Part shown: positions 11,169 through 24,000 of the stretch, piece by piece
How the letters are laid out: every line of letters begins with the position of its first letter
Numbering within the stretch: the stretch's first letter is position 1
Source: Mortierella alpina
Lineage: Eukaryota > Mortierellomycota > Mortierellomycetes > Mortierellales > Mortierellaceae
Direction of reading: 5' to 3'
Length of the DNA: 64,000 nucleotides
Assembly (NCBI GenBank): GCA_029449245.1
Contig: JANATF010000013.1
Coordinates: 124,001-188,000, forward strand
Notes under the pieces: model-generated
Database searches by the model: none
The model's input: only the letters and a program-made list of their open reading frames with translations
Told to the model about the DNA's origin: nothing
Translations under genes and position numbers: made by a program

Positions 11169-11357
11169 ATGTTCCGCGCACCTACCACCCTCGTGCTTGC
11201 TTTGGCCATTTTCACTCTCTTGGTGTCAGTAGCTGCTGTTGATGCTGCTACCCATAAGGCTTCTCAGGCTTCCCATCCCAGGGCCAATATCAAAGCGCGC
11301 CGTCAAGCCCATCTTCAGAGACGTGCCCTTTATGACCTGGCTGCGTTCGCATGGTAG
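11169..11357 (+). CDS. Small secreted protein, possible processed-peptide precursor
   Basis: Single exon, 62 residues, with an A-rich start context (AAAAATG). Residues 1-26 are a clear signal peptide (hydrophobic LVLALAIFTLLVSVAAV, likely cleavage after VDA). The remaining 36 residues have no Cys and contain two Arg-Arg sites (44-45 and 51-52). Cleavage by a Kex2-like protease after the second site would free the decapeptide ALYDLAAFAW at the C-terminus. The stop codon overlaps a weak GTAGCA that could be a donor, so a further exon cannot be excluded. I do not recognise a family. It converges with the 3' end of the vacuolar protease gene 201 bp away. Confidence 0.6.
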   Translation: MFRAPTTLVLALAIFTLLVSVAAVDAATHKASQASHPRANIKARRQAHLQRRALYDLAAFAW

Positions 11358-11558
11358 CAAACCGGACGCCGCGACCCCCACCCTAATCAGTTTTCGACAA
11401 TACTACAGGATCAACCCATCATTTACCTGCGACAGATACACAGCACCAATTCTTTAGACAACCTATAATTATAGACAACGAAATCTCAATAGAATCATAG
11501 ACGAGAGACATGGCCGTTTATGAAATGATGGATGAATTGAAACTTGTAATATACTCCA

Positions 11559-14500
11559 TCAAAAATGCATATCAACGCCGACGGTGAAGAGACCCTCAGG
11601 GTTCATACCACCATCCCTTATCCTTGTCCACCCAGGTATACGAGTACGCAGACGGTTAAACTCGGAAGCATATCCTTGCTCCGAGCTCCAGTCATCATAT
11701 CCACACACGACTTTCAAGGACACTGTCGGCGTCTTTTTGGGGCTGTAGACAGCCCCTTCTTCCTCGTCAAAAGTCTCGTTCTGAGAATGCGGTTGATGTT
11801 GTGGCAACTTTTGCTCCTTCACTCGAATGCCAGCTACCCACGCACGGTTCCATTCCCGAGCCCACACATGGAGTGTCTTGCGGTAGTGATTGACGGCTGG
11901 CTGCTCCCGAATCTCATCCTCCTTGCTCGGCGTTGGTGGCACTCCCACTGCAGGTTCGAACCAAAGTTCTGTCTCCATGCCCACCGATGTCTCTGCCAAG
12001 TACACGGAGCAGATCCTGGATTCGACCGCCAAGATCTGTAAGCGACCCTCTCGCCAACCCTCGGCGCCCTCTCTCTTGGGCGGGGAGAGCCACTCTGCAT
12101 GCACAGGGACATCTCGACCAAGATCCTCAAAGACTTGGCGCTTAGGTTCGAACCGGCACGATTCCAAGCGTCCCTTGGCAGTAATAGGTGAGCACTTGAC
12201 GCTCGTACCAAACGTACTTTGTGACTCTGTATCCCTTTCGGCAACGTGCTCAAGTATTCGGTCAAGGTAGCCTGGTCCTGCAGTCGTCGAAAGCTCGACA
12301 TACGAAGTCCGTGCTGTTTGGTTGTAGTACTGTGAAAAGGAAATACCTGCAGGGTCCTGATCTGTAAATGGCTCCACGCTAGTGAGCGCCCAGAAGAGCA
12401 ACGCGAGCATCAACAGCTCTGAGATCAGCGCCATCTTGAAGTTTCGTGCCCGCGAGATAACAGGCACCATGGAAAGAAAGATGGGAATCAAGAACACTCC
12501 GTAGGCTATGTACACTACGCGCGCGAGCAGAGAATATATAAAAAAAATATAAAAAAAAAAAGTAAAGAGGAAGAGAGAAACGGAGTTGTGGATGAGTAAC
12601 TTGTATTTCACATTCGGTCATGTTGTCAACAATATTCTTCTTGTTTTTCTCCTCCCACTTACTACCCCCAGCGTTGCCGCCAGCGAACGTGTGTCCGACC
12701 ATGTGGACCACAAGCACCAAGAGATCAAGAATCAACATCCCGGGGAGCAAAAGGTTGAGGGCCAGGACCGCAATCCAGACCTTTCGCGGGCCCTTGGCAT
12801 CGGTCGCTGGGGGTATAAAGCTGAAGGCAATCTGGACAAGTGCAGCTGTGCCAGCACAAACTGCCAACACGGTGCTTCCGTAAAGTGCACCGATACCGAG
12901 CCAGCCTGCCACGCCCGTTCCAATAACAAGCACGACGAGCCACCACCAAAGTCCTAGAGCAATGGTCCATTGCGCTGTTCCTCGCACGACCGGGACCGGG
13001 CCGCAGACGAGGGCTTCAAAGAGCGTGATGGAGTACACAACCACCGTGTTCACCACTAACAGGAGCCATCCCAAGGCCAGCAGGGCGAGCCATGGGTGAG
13101 AATACCGTGCCAAGGGATTGACCCGCTCTAACCAATTGGACACTCCCAACAGGGCTCCAATATCTAGCGCAATGATCAGAATAATATAGCCCACCGTCTT
13201 GACAATCGCCCTTTTCCCTGGTGGATCGTGCTGGTCGTGTTCTAGAGAAGCACTGTGCCGCCTGCGATGACGATAATTGCTGTTGAGGGGCGAAAGAGGA
13301 GCACTGCCGTCTTCCGAAAACTCTGCAAGCGATTGTGATGACGGATCCAGAATACTGCGGAGGGAATGTGGGTTTTCCACGGTGGACCGAAGGCGGTGTC
13401 CCCGGTCTCGGCGTTTCTTCATCAGGGCGACTCCGATTTTCACCATCACCCATGTCAGCACTGGGAGACCCAGACCCAAAAAAAAGGTGTTGGATAAAAG
13501 CAGCGTCCAGAGTTCCCATATGAACATTTGTTTGCCAAGAACATCAAAAAAGACGCCCTTTCCGGCAAAATGGGCCCGTGGCGAGAAGGGCTCCGATGAT
13601 GGCTTGGGTGTGGCTCGGCTGCTTGCAAGTTGGATTGAGTCCAGGTAAGGTGTGTTGCACAATCCAGTAATGGTTGCCTGAGCATTGGATCCCATATGGT
13701 ACAGCGACTGGATCGGTAGGTCATCTGTGATCGAGTGGTACATGGCTCGGCGCTGGTAAAAGGCGATATCCAGGCCTTGGAGTCCATGTCGGGTATAAAC
13801 GCTGTAGTCCGTCTCACTAAGAAAACAGGGTCAGGTGCAATTGGTTAGACATCTAGCCAATTCCTTGGACATCCCCATGCTGTGGCTGCCTTGCTAAATC
13901 CTGATATGTAAAGATACCTCTGGATGATACGCAGCGGAAAGAGGTCGTTCGCGAATACAGACGCGTGGGGGTATGGTGCATTATCGGCGTAGTGGCGAAT
14001 GATGTCGTAATTGGAGCCTCGGAAGAGGAGCGATGGTCCACCAGACCCAGCACCCTCTATGGACATGTGGGTGATGAAAGATGGTTGGTCAGCACCGATT
14101 TGAAATGAGCCGATATCACTCAAGCAACCAAAACAAAGGTTCTCGTAGCTTTCTCCTCGCCTTACCAAGGTTTATGAAGGCTCTGATATATTTCTTCCAG
14201 GGATGTCCGCTGCCCGTCTCCATCGTACTGTTGGAAAGTGCGCCCATGAATGCAGAGGCGCCAAACATGCCAAGTTCTTCGGCGTTGTTAAGGTTGAAAA
14301 TGAGCGTGTGCTGGACGGGGTGGTGGATGAAGTGACGGATCATGGCAAGAGCCACCGCAACCCCTCCTCCATCATCGGTCGCTCCATAAGTCGTTGCAAC
14401 AGAGTCTAGCAAAGATGTACATAACAATGGGGTTAACATGAGCCCATCGCCGGCAAAAGCACACCACGAGGGAACAAAAAAAAAAGCGTTACCATAGTGT

Positions 14501-15340
14501 GCCGACACCAGGAGTGCGGTCTGACTCTCCTGGTCCACGTCTATCTCGATGCTGACAGGGACATTGTCCTCTACAGAATCCACGACTCCTCCGACCCACA
14601 TGACCATGTTATCGCCCTGCACAACTTCAAGGACCTCTTCCGGCTGCAACTGCTCACCATCGTCGGGTCTAGTCTCTTGCCGCCGCGTCCAGGTGGAGTT
14701 GTCTAGTCCATCGTCGTAGCGTACGTTCCGCCGACCCAAGGCTATGGCCTCAGCCTGGAGTTCCCGAAACTGGTCCTGAATATACTTTCTCGTCAGGTCC
14801 GAGTTGGCGCGTGAATTGAAGGGGTGTGGGGTGGTTGTTATCGCCGCAAGGTGCTCCCAAGCAGTGTGAGGATTGAACACGTCTAATAAAAAAAAAAAGC
14901 AAAAAAAGGCGCATCCATTCAAGAGACGCAAAGGCATATGCAGTACAAGTCAGTCGACAGTGTCTGGAAGGAAAGCGCTTTGGCACTTCCTACCACAGGC
15001 AGGTGCTGCAATGTCGTGGGAAGATGGTGTGTGCGCGCTGACCTGGAAGAGTCTGGCCTGGAGTCATGTCTGGGAGCGAAGGTGTGAACGCGTTGGGTCT
15101 CCGTGCATAAAAGACAATGCCCATGACAGCCAGGGAGAGGAGTGCGACAACGGCGTACATGGAACAGCACTGGCAGCCAGAGACCACATGCATGCGATGA
15201 ATGCGTTGCGCTGCCTCGTCCTGCTCCCGCTTGTCGCTCTTCCGCCGTGCGATCGTGCCCAGCAATGGGGTGGCTGGATTGTCGAGGCTGAGTGCCCGGC
15301 GCCGATTGGCGCGGGAGGTGATGGGTGGAGGCGAGTTCAT
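11559..15340 (-). CDS. PFF1: Vacuolar membrane protease, M28 family (Pff1-like)
   Basis: Six exons: 15340-15043, 14882-14493, 14405-14166, 14056-13918, 13816-12663, 12514-11559, giving 1058 residues. A cytosolic N-terminus leads to a membrane segment (about residues 64-80). The luminal peptidase domain has the M28 metal ligands SAHYDS, ATDDGGG and NNAEELG, then FINLEGAGSGG and TDYSVY...GLDIAFY. At least seven membrane helices follow, then a large soluble C-terminal domain. This is the architecture of the fungal vacuolar membrane metalloprotease. Splicing across 14493/14405 and 14166/14056 is fixed by these motifs. The donor at 12662 (GTAAGT) is the best of two possible ones three bases apart. 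A 17-base G run lies 150 bp upstream of the start. Confidence 0.9.
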
Positions 15341-15989
15341 GGCGAAAGGCAACTGGAGATGTGACGATTAGAAGAGGAGGCGTGCGATGACCATGCCAGG
15401 CTGTCAGGATAAGAGGATAAAGAGTGGTGCTGGGAAGAAGACTGGCTGCCTCGCTCGCTATGTGTGAAAAATCAAAAATGAAAAAAGCAGGGGGGGGGGG
15501 GGGGGGCGCGTGCGTGCGTGCAAGTATAACGTGGTACTGCTGTATCGCTGTTTTTCTTTTTCTTTTTTATGTGTGTTTGATCGCGTTCCATCTATGAAGG
15601 ACAGGCAATGAAGCTGTAGGAAACAGGAGCTACCGTAGCAATAAAGAAAAGACGGAAAAAAAGGGAAAGAAAAAGGAAAGGACAACAACGCAAAGCAAAT
15701 GGAGGTATAGAAGATGGGGACGTGGGATATATATTTTTTTGATGAATGTTCTCTTCTCGCGCTCCCTTTCTCTTGTCCTCTTCTCCCACCCCACGCGTGT
15801 AACAAATTCAGATAAAAAAAAACGAACAACCGACAAACAAGAACAATCAACAGTCAACGAAAAAAGTAGCATGCAAACAAGAAGCAGATTAAGCAAGAAG
15901 TGTAGGGTTGGGTAAGTTGGGTTGGTGTGAAGCAGATGAAGAAAAAAAAAAAAGAAAGAAAAACATAGAAAACGAGAGCTTGCCTACTC
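15341..15989. other. Intergenic between two minus-strand genes, with G homopolymer
   Basis: Positions 15490-15506 are 17 consecutive G on the plus strand, followed by a short TGCG repeat. The rest is A/G-rich on the plus strand and includes leader sequence of the protease gene and 3' sequence of the APSES gene. No gene was seen. Confidence 0.55.
15490..15506 (+). repeat. Poly-G run (17)
   Basis: Seventeen consecutive G on the plus strand, 150 bp upstream of the start codon of the minus-strand vacuolar protease gene. Confidence 0.85.
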
Positions 15990-18900
15990 TTACGACCAGT
16001 TCGTAGGATCATGCCCGAAACCAGCAGAGACGCCCTCCACCTTGATCAGCTGCACGTTCGATTCGCCTTCAGGTCCTGATTGAGCGCGCCCATATCCCAC
16101 CTGCTTGGTATCGTCCGGGCTCATCGAGTTCTGTGTCCGCCCAAAGGGCGTCATGCCACTCTGCTGAGGCATCGCACCACCTGCCGAGGATCCGTCCTGG
16201 TACGATGACAGCCTACTACGCGATCGCTGAGGCGATGAAGGTCCTGCGGCAGCGTACTGCAGCGGTGTCTGAGCAGCGCCGGGCATGAATCGTGGCCGAC
16301 CTGCCTGCCCTGCATCCCCTTCGCGGGAGGCATTAAATGACTTGGATTGTTGCTGCTGCTGCGCCATCGTAAGGTTGTCGTAGTAGATCCCACCGTTGCT
16401 GCCATCATTAGGGATGCTATAGCCAACAGATCCTGCACCTGGTGCGTCACCGGAGGGCAGAGCGTGACCACCATTAGAGCGATCGAAGCCCTCATCGCGA
16501 GTATACCATTGGGCCGAAGAGGGCGCCGACGATTCGGTCGGGATCGAGACGCCGCGAGACACCTGGCGCGGTCGTTTACTTGGTGGGTTCATCGGCTGGA
16601 CGGTTGAACCAGAACCTTGACGGGCAAGTCCCTGGTTTTGAAGCTGAAGATCAGGGTGCTGCTCCTGTGCGTGATGCGGCTGCTGCTGTTGAGACATTGG
16701 TGAGTGAGGCTCCGAGGGGGTCATTGACATAGGTGGCGAAAAATTGCCGCCGCTCATGCCCCCCGAAGACGGGAGGCCGAACTGGCCAGGGTCGGTTGGG
16801 TATACATCAGGGATGTTGTGCTGTTTCTGAGAATGCACCTGGTGGTTGCTGTAATAGGTATGAGCGGCCTCGGGCACATTGGCGCCATAGCCACGTTTCT
16901 GCCCCGTCAAAATACCGGCATGAATACGACTTTGTGGCCCGTCTATAGGTAAAGACACAGTGGGGAAACCATCAATTGAGCAAGAGAGATATAAACGACT
17001 CTAACGTCGAGCGACACCTTTGAACAGGAATAGCTATATTATTATTGGTATCATTAGCCTACCATGCGCTGAGGATGTTTGAAGTGGCGGGGGGGAGTCA
17101 TTAGCAAGGGATCCTCCGAGCTGGAGCTGGTGCTGGCCGGGATGGACGATCGAGTCCTGGTACCCCTGCTGCATATGAGCCCGATAGTAATGATTAGGGC
17201 TAGCCTGGTGTCCATAATATGCTGCGTGATGACCTCCTGCGCGCATGTCCGACACCGACGATTGTCCTCCTGAAGGAATACCGATCAGTCCACCTGCACT
17301 CATCGAAGGTTGCACGCGGTAATCAAATGGGGAGACCAAGTTTCGGTCCTCATCTACATCATGGCAGCAATCGCAAGAAACAAAAAAAAAAAAAGAGAAG
17401 AAAACGGACAGGCACATGAAGATGAGTGACGGCGCAAAAAAACAAGGAAATACAATATATGGGGTATAGAAAAAGCTCATCAATTGAAGCATGATCCCCT
17501 TACCCCCAGATAAAGAACCATTGCTCCCGTGAGGCGATCCATGCGGGCTGTTGACGCCGTGGCCTCTAATGACGGTATGATGCTGGGAGTAGTAGTCGCC
17601 GTGAACACCCTGATTAAATTGATGGTTGGGGTGCATGTCTGAGTGTCTCGCTCTCGGTGAGTCGTCGGTCTCGTGGTAGGAGCCATGCTGCTGCTGCGAT
17701 TGAGGAGCCCATCTCATGTCTAAGGGGATGCACAGAGCTCGGTTAATATTGGTGCCAGACAAAACGGCTAGCCTAGGCATAGATGGTGCGTACGCAGATC
17801 GGTTACTAACCTGATGGGACTTGGGCTGTGTGTGGATGCTGGTATAGAAATGTGGTTGGGTCGTCCACAAGGAGGGGATAAAGGCTCTCCTCAATGTTGT
17901 GCGCTTTTGCATGATGCATCGCTCTGTCCAAGGGGATCCTACAAGTGCGAAAGCGAATAGTTAGCCTCTCTGATCTCTAAGGCACTCCGATCACCCAAAA
18001 GCAGGCAGCTGCAACTCTATCGTACCAGACTCCCTTCAGATGCATGGCGCCGACCTTGACCACGACTCTGCCTTTCTCGTTCTTCAGGATTCCGTCTCTT
18101 TTGCCTCGAGACATGCCGACGACATTGAGCAGCTTTGTTCCATTCACCATGTGGTTATCTAGAAGGACACATTCACACATGCAAAGTCAAGTCAGCACAT
18201 GACGACTTGATGGGTGATGGTCAAGCACACGCGCTTCCAACATTGAAACTTGAAACTTACCGGCACGTCGAGCAACGCAGACACCCTTTACATCGACCTG
18301 ATAACAAAACGTGTGCTCGTCCTCCCAGATGGTGTTGGTGAGTCGAGTGCGCAATGGTGGCAAATCATGAGAGGGAACTGGAGCAGGTGGGGGCGGCGTG
18401 AGCGCTGCAAGGTTGTCGTGGGAGTGGCCATAGGAATGTCCAACGAGTCCTCCACTGTGCATCCGACCATGCTCATACGGGTCATGCTGGTCTGGCTCCG
18501 CATAGTAATGAGCCGAGGCGTAGGCAGAGTGCTGCGACTGGAAGGACTGCTGCTGTTGCTGTTCATGCTGGGAGAGCTCATGTCCCGAGATTTGGCTATG
18601 ATGGTATTGAGAATGGGTATGATGAACATGAAGCTGCGGCTGCTGGGTGTGGTGAGAGTGCGGGTGATGATGCGAGTCATCGCGCGGCGGCGAAGGCGGG
18701 TTGGTGCGGAGCTGGAGGTCGCCTGATTGTGGCAGGGTGTTGGCGGCCAGGGTCGAGGCCAATGGGTCGCCATTGTGGTGGGCGGATGCGCTTCCTACGC
18801 CGCCAGGGACGCCATTGTGGCCCAGGCCCGATTCCTCCACCAGGTTGCCAGGTCCACCGGCAGTATTGCCGTTTCCATTTCCGTTGTTGTTCGCGCTGTT

Positions 18901-19431
18901 TTGATTGGCGCCTTGGGCGTGGAACGTGTTCTGAAGACCAATGGACCGTGCGGACGAGTCCGATGGGCTGAGGTTCTGCTCGCGGGACCACTCAAAGCCC
19001 ATGGGGATGGGGCCAACGTTGTGTTGTGCAGAGGCATTGCTTCCTGGCCAAGCGGCGCTGTCCATGACGGATGAAGTGTCCAAGTTAAAGGGCTGAGGTG
19101 AGGACGAGTGAGTCTGCCAGAGAAGAGAGTCTCCAGGAGGGTTGAGTTGAGGGAGACGCGACGGCAGAGGCTGGGCTGGGATGGGACTCGGAGGTAGAGT
19201 TAACGGCAGCCCTGGGCACGGAACAACGACAGGCAGTGCCTCGGAGATGGACAAGTCTTTAAGAGAAGGGGCAGATGGATAGGGCAGCTGGGGATCGCGT
19301 CCTTCGAGAGGCGGAGGGTAGGATGGCTGCGGCGGGTGGCTCGGAGTGCGGGTCTGTTGCGCCGGATGCTGAGGTGACTCTAGTGAATAGTGGGGCTCTT
19401 GCTGTAGTAGAGTGGACAGACTATAGTCCAT
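15990..19431 (-). CDS. stuA: APSES-domain transcription factor, StuA/Efg1/Sok2 type
   Basis: Six exons: 19431-18261, 18158-18026, 17938-17811, 17719-17504, 17353-17063, 16942-15990, giving 963 residues. The APSES DNA-binding domain spans about residues 365-470 across three exons: [23 protein letters not shown], then [23 protein letters not shown], then MHLKGVWIPLDRA. This is the bHLH-like domain of StuA, Efg1, Phd1 and Sok2, which control morphogenesis, sporulation and filamentation. Flanks are long and disordered: Pro/Ser-rich before the domain with a His/Gln-rich block, and Gln/Gly/Ser-rich after it, with KRPRQ near residue 755 as a possible nuclear signal. The upstream side is a 9.2-kb gene-free region with C/T tracts on the sense strand, as expected for a long regulated leader. 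Confidence 0.93.
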
Positions 19432-20918
19432 GAACGAGGCGTGGGAGCGATCGGTCTGTTGTGAGAATCAAGCGGCTAGTCTGGCGTGAGGGGAAGCAGG
19501 GAAAGAGAAGAAAAAGAAGGAAAGAGCGGCGGCGATTAACATATGGTTTGTGGACAGCACAAGGTTGATAGACCGGAACACAAAGATCTGTCCGTCATAG
19601 CATCTAAAACAACAATAATTGATGGCTGGGATGGGAAGCGACAACAGCCGTTGCCGTTGGCTCACTCGCCTGCTCACACACACACACGCAGTAAACACAA
19701 AAGGGACACAGACACAGACGCAGTCAAACGCACTCTTTTTCATGGCTGGTGTGTGTTTTGTGCATGCAGATATGGTTTATGGCGCAGGATGACAGATGTG
19801 TTGTGCATGAACATGTGTGGGGCGCGTGGATGTGTGGAGTGTGCGCGCTGGAGAGTAAAAATGACAAGTGTTCTGAAGCGAGAGCGACAGCATACGTGTA
19901 TGTGTGTGTCTGGTTGTGTGTGTGTATGCGTGTGTGTGAAATTGTGTGCGAAAGAGAAGGGAGCGGAGAATGAGAGCTCGAGAATGGACGCCTTCCTCTC
20001 TATCCTCCCGAAGAATGGTCCCAGGGTGGTAGGGTGGTCCCAGGGGTGCTGGACGCAGAGGGCGGAGTGAGGCTGAACTGTGTCAAAAAAACGCGTCATG
20101 TCCGCACCGACGGATCAGCCCGCTTGGGAAAAAGGCTTTTGCCATTGCCCATCGCCGCCCCCACCCACAGGCACGGCAGTCGAGGAATGCTAGCCAGTCC
20201 GCCTTCTTTTACTGGTTTTGTTGAAGGTCCAGTGGGAGTATGGAACCATAGAGGAAAAGTGTCTTTGTGGATAGGGCATAGTCGTTGCAAGAGCCTGCTC
20301 TTTCTTTCCCCCTTTGCTCTCCTCATTTTACAGTCGAGTCGACCCTCTGGCATGGGGTCGGATTTGAAGCGTGGATGGGTAGTGGAATTGAGTGAACTTG
20401 TTCAGAGGGAGGCTGATCGCCTTGAATGCAAGGTTGGTCAAAAGGAACAAAGAGATTGGCTGGCTGGGTTGATTTGGCTTTAGGAATGGCCATTTGGATC
20501 AAGAATTGGAATAAAGAGACGGCAGAAGGGATGGACCCAGGGAGGTTGAGTATCGTGTCCGTTGAGGAGTGTCTTACCCACAGTGTGGTTGTGCTGCTGC
20601 TGAGGGAACGATAGCAGGTTTCGCCAGGCACCAAGAGGAGACGCGTGGAAAGAGACGGGCGGGCGAGTTGATAGGGTGGCGGAGGTGAAGGGGGGGCGAC
20701 GAGGCGGCGAAGGGGGTGGGGTGTGTGAGGGTAGGATGAGGAGAGGTCAAGGGCAACGAGGACAGGGAAAGGGAAGGAGTGACAGGCGAGAGGGGTGGAG
20801 GGCAAGCGGGTGCGTGAGAGAGAGGGTGTGTGTGTGAGAGAGAGTGAGAGACAGCGAGAGAAAGGAAGAGAGAAAGGAAAAGGAAAAGAGAGAGAAAGGC
20901 GAGGAGAGAGACGAAAGA

Positions 20919-20962
<44 letters not shown>

Positions 20963-23900
20963 AAGAGAGGGATGGGCAAAAGGGAATATAACAAATACAA
21001 GAGAGAAAAGAAAAACATTAGTGGCCATGGTCTAATGGCATCGATGGCCCCTCCCTCCGACTGTATATAGACTAGGTGCATCACATACACACATACACAC
21101 ACCACTCTCCCCCATCTGCAGAATGCAGTAGTGTAGACAATAGAGTACACAGAGTGAATACAGGAGCGTGTCTGCGAATGTCGAAGCCGGCCATTGAATT
21201 GGACTATTGCAAACAGACGAGCAAAGAAGCAAATCTAATTGAAATGCAAACGGAGGTATGTTCTCCATGGTACGGTATCGTATCGCAACAACCGTATCTT
21301 GTCTTTCCCATATGCGAGAAAATAGGACCAGAAAAAAAAAGGAGAGCAATGGAAAACAAGATCGTCGTCGGCCTGTCGCCTGTCTTTTCTTTCTTTTGCA
21401 TTACTGTCTGCTTGGCACGCTGGACCGGACCAACGCTGGCTCAAGAGAAAGAGCAAGAGCAAGAGCAGACCAGGGCTGTGGGCGCAAAATAGAAAACACA
21501 ACACAAAACAACAAACGAGGCGGAAAAGAATGCCAGCCATACTCACTCACGTCGGTTGTCCCACTCCCGATCTAGCAACTCTTTTTTCTCAGTCGCGCAC
21601 TCTATTTGCTCCCCATCTATCTGCTCAAATACTCGAGATTCACCCCACAGCGCAAACATCTCCTCAACTCTCCCTCGCTGCATCTTCTACCTCGCAGGAG
21701 CAAAAAAATAATAATCTTAAAACCTTGACCTGAACGCGTTGCAAGTCTAAACCGACTGCAGGTGTAATGGGAATGTGCAACAGCAGAAGGACCTGGCGAC
21801 CCAGAAAAAAAGGAGGCCCGTTGGTGCACAGCGACCAAAGACAGTTATTCTGTAGAGAGCTCATGGCTGCATCCTCACAAAAAGAAACTTTTCCGTGGAC
21901 GCGTGTCAAAAAGGAGGTGCGCAACAGTCAACAAGGGGAGCGGGGTGCACGATATTCTCGGTGACCATGTTTGAACAAAACGAGAACGTGTTCTCTCTTT
22001 TTTTTTCTCGCCCTTTCCTGAGTTCGAGGCACCTTCTAGACGCCCATTATCCCAGTAGCCCGTCTAACCTCCCATCCCAGCTTCCATATTGCGTTATCCC
22101 GTTCCATGCCATCGCACCGTCCCAATTTTTTTCTTTGCTGCCCTTTCTTTTAACAAGGTCATTGTGAGAGACCGCTCTGCAGATTCCGGCTAAGCAAGAC
22201 CCCGATCAAGAGAGAGAGAGAGCGAGAGGGAAGACTGTGTGCAACGATGGGTGGTGTTTCTCTTTTCTTTTTTGGCCCTCAGGGTGTGGGATTGAGGTAC
22301 GGAGAGAGTTTGGTTGCAACACAGAGGGACAGGCATGCTCCGATGAACGATGGATGATGGAGGATGGACTGGGAAGAGCGCATGAATGAATACAAGGGGA
22401 GGGACACATACACAAAAGGAAGGACGGGAAGACGGCAAACTCAGCGGGAGTTCGAAGGAGAGAGAGGGAAGAGCAAGAGGGGAACACACAACACACACAC
22501 ACACAAGCAGGCACACAGACTGCACTGACGTGAACACAAACGCAGAACAGATACACAAACATGGTTGCGGATCCAGCTGCATGCAAAAAAGATCTTCAAC
22601 AAACACGACGTGCTGCTCATACCTTGGTGGATATCTTGGAGCTGTAGAGATGGGATAGTGCTTTATGCTACCACTGTCTAATATTGTTCAAGAGGAGCCT
22701 AAGAAGGGCTGTTAGGTTTCTTTTACAATCTAACGATTGCCCCGGAACAAAGAGCCAGAGATAGAGAAGAGGGGAGACGACAAGACAGAGGGAAGGAGAA
22801 AAAGAAGAGGGACAAAAGAGCACGAGAAGAGAGAAAAAGAACGGACGAGAAGACAAGGTCGGGAGATGGGAATATCTGTCAAGGGCGCACAGGAGACAAG
22901 AAAAGAAAATAGAAGATTGTATGGGTACAAAAACAACAAGATCAAGGAGACTCAAAGCCTAATGTGCTCGAGGGCAAAAAAGAGACGCAAAAGACCACAG
23001 TTGAAGGTACAGAACGACCCACCGTGCTGAATGTTGACGGGCGCAAATGAGAGAGCGAGAGCGAGTGAGAGAAGCAAGGAGGGAGGGCATACAAGCGAGG
23101 TTCAAGGCTGGTCAGGCTGATATCCTTCGGATCAGCACTGGTATGCAGAGGAACGGGATACAGGAATCGAAAGTGTATGCGTCAACAAGACCTGAACCAG
23201 GTACTGGGTACGAGAGTTTTGCGCGTGCATCGTGCTTGTGCGTATGGATGCATGAGTGAGAATGCGTAATTACTTATCAGATGCTATGCGATGCAGAGGC
23301 GAAACTTTGAGCAAACAAAAAAAAAAGAGGTGCAGAACTCTCGGAGGAGAGGACTGAGGGAGCCAGGTTCGTGAAGAAGAAGAGCGACGACCACGAAAGA
23401 TGAGGTGGATGGTGTGGAGGTAGGGTGGCGACAATACTGCGACAAGGGAGCTTATCTATACCATGCAAAACAGCCGGAGGGAGAGACGCGAGAGAGAGTG
23501 CACGGGTCGATGGGGTGCAAGTCGAGGATCGGGTGGGGTGGAGCCGGAGACTGAACGGATGGATATATATATCAAAGTGGGACAGAGGACAGGCGATGAA
23601 GGGCGAAGGAGAAGGGAAAGAGAGAATGCAAAGGACTGAAGGGGAAAGAGGGGAAAAGAGAGAGAGGGTATGGCCAAGGTGGCATCTTTTTATAGTTGGT
23701 ATTTTTTTCCTCGAGTCGGGACAGCAAACGACCTGTCCTGATTTGCTGGCCGTTTGTCTATTTCGATCCTTGCCCATGGCTCTTGCTCTGGCTCTGATGA
23801 TTTCTGAACCATTGATCGTCCTGAGGGAGGGCTCCCACTCCAGCCGCGTCCGGGTACCCACCTGCCACCTAGTGGTCGTGTCGTCCTTCCTCCTTCCACA

Positions 23901-24000
23901 GTTCCCAAAAGGGGCCAGAGAAAACAGTGTCTTTGGCCTAAATGCAGGGACGACTGAGTTCGTCCTCAAGATTGGCTGGTTTTTATGCGGCCCGTTGTCC
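19432..24000. other. Gene-free region upstream of the APSES gene, proximal half
   Basis: No supported coding region. The plus strand is G/A-rich in long blocks (20800-20990, 22200-22480, 22740-23100, 23480-23670), so the strand sense to the APSES gene is C/T-rich; the long open frames on that strand are artefacts of this composition. CA/TG runs occur at 19670-19690, 19890-19940 and 22480-22505. Confidence 0.6.
20922..20958 (+). repeat. (GA)n microsatellite
   Basis: An uninterrupted run of about 18 GA units inside a wider purine tract at 20800-20990. Confidence 0.85.

Noticed and set aside
14994-15005. 12-base micro-exon in intron 1 of the vacuolar protease (consensus CAG before, GTAGGA after, frame kept)
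   Set aside because: The intron on its 5' side would be only 37 bases, shorter than any other here, and the family alignment does not need the extra residues.
21028-21038. tRNA A-box-like TGGTCTAATGG
   Set aside because: No B box (GGTTCGANTCC) follows within 90 bases and no acceptor stem pairs.
20323-21150. 275-codon open frame on the minus strand
   Set aside because: Most of it is Ser/Leu/Phe low-complexity sequence produced by the C/T tract, and no domain or family pattern is visible.
19432-24000. APSES/StuA binding motifs (WCGCGWNM), e.g. ACGCGT at 20091, 21734 and 21899
   Set aside because: About nine such matches are expected by chance in 9.2 kb on both strands, so autoregulation is not supported by these counts.
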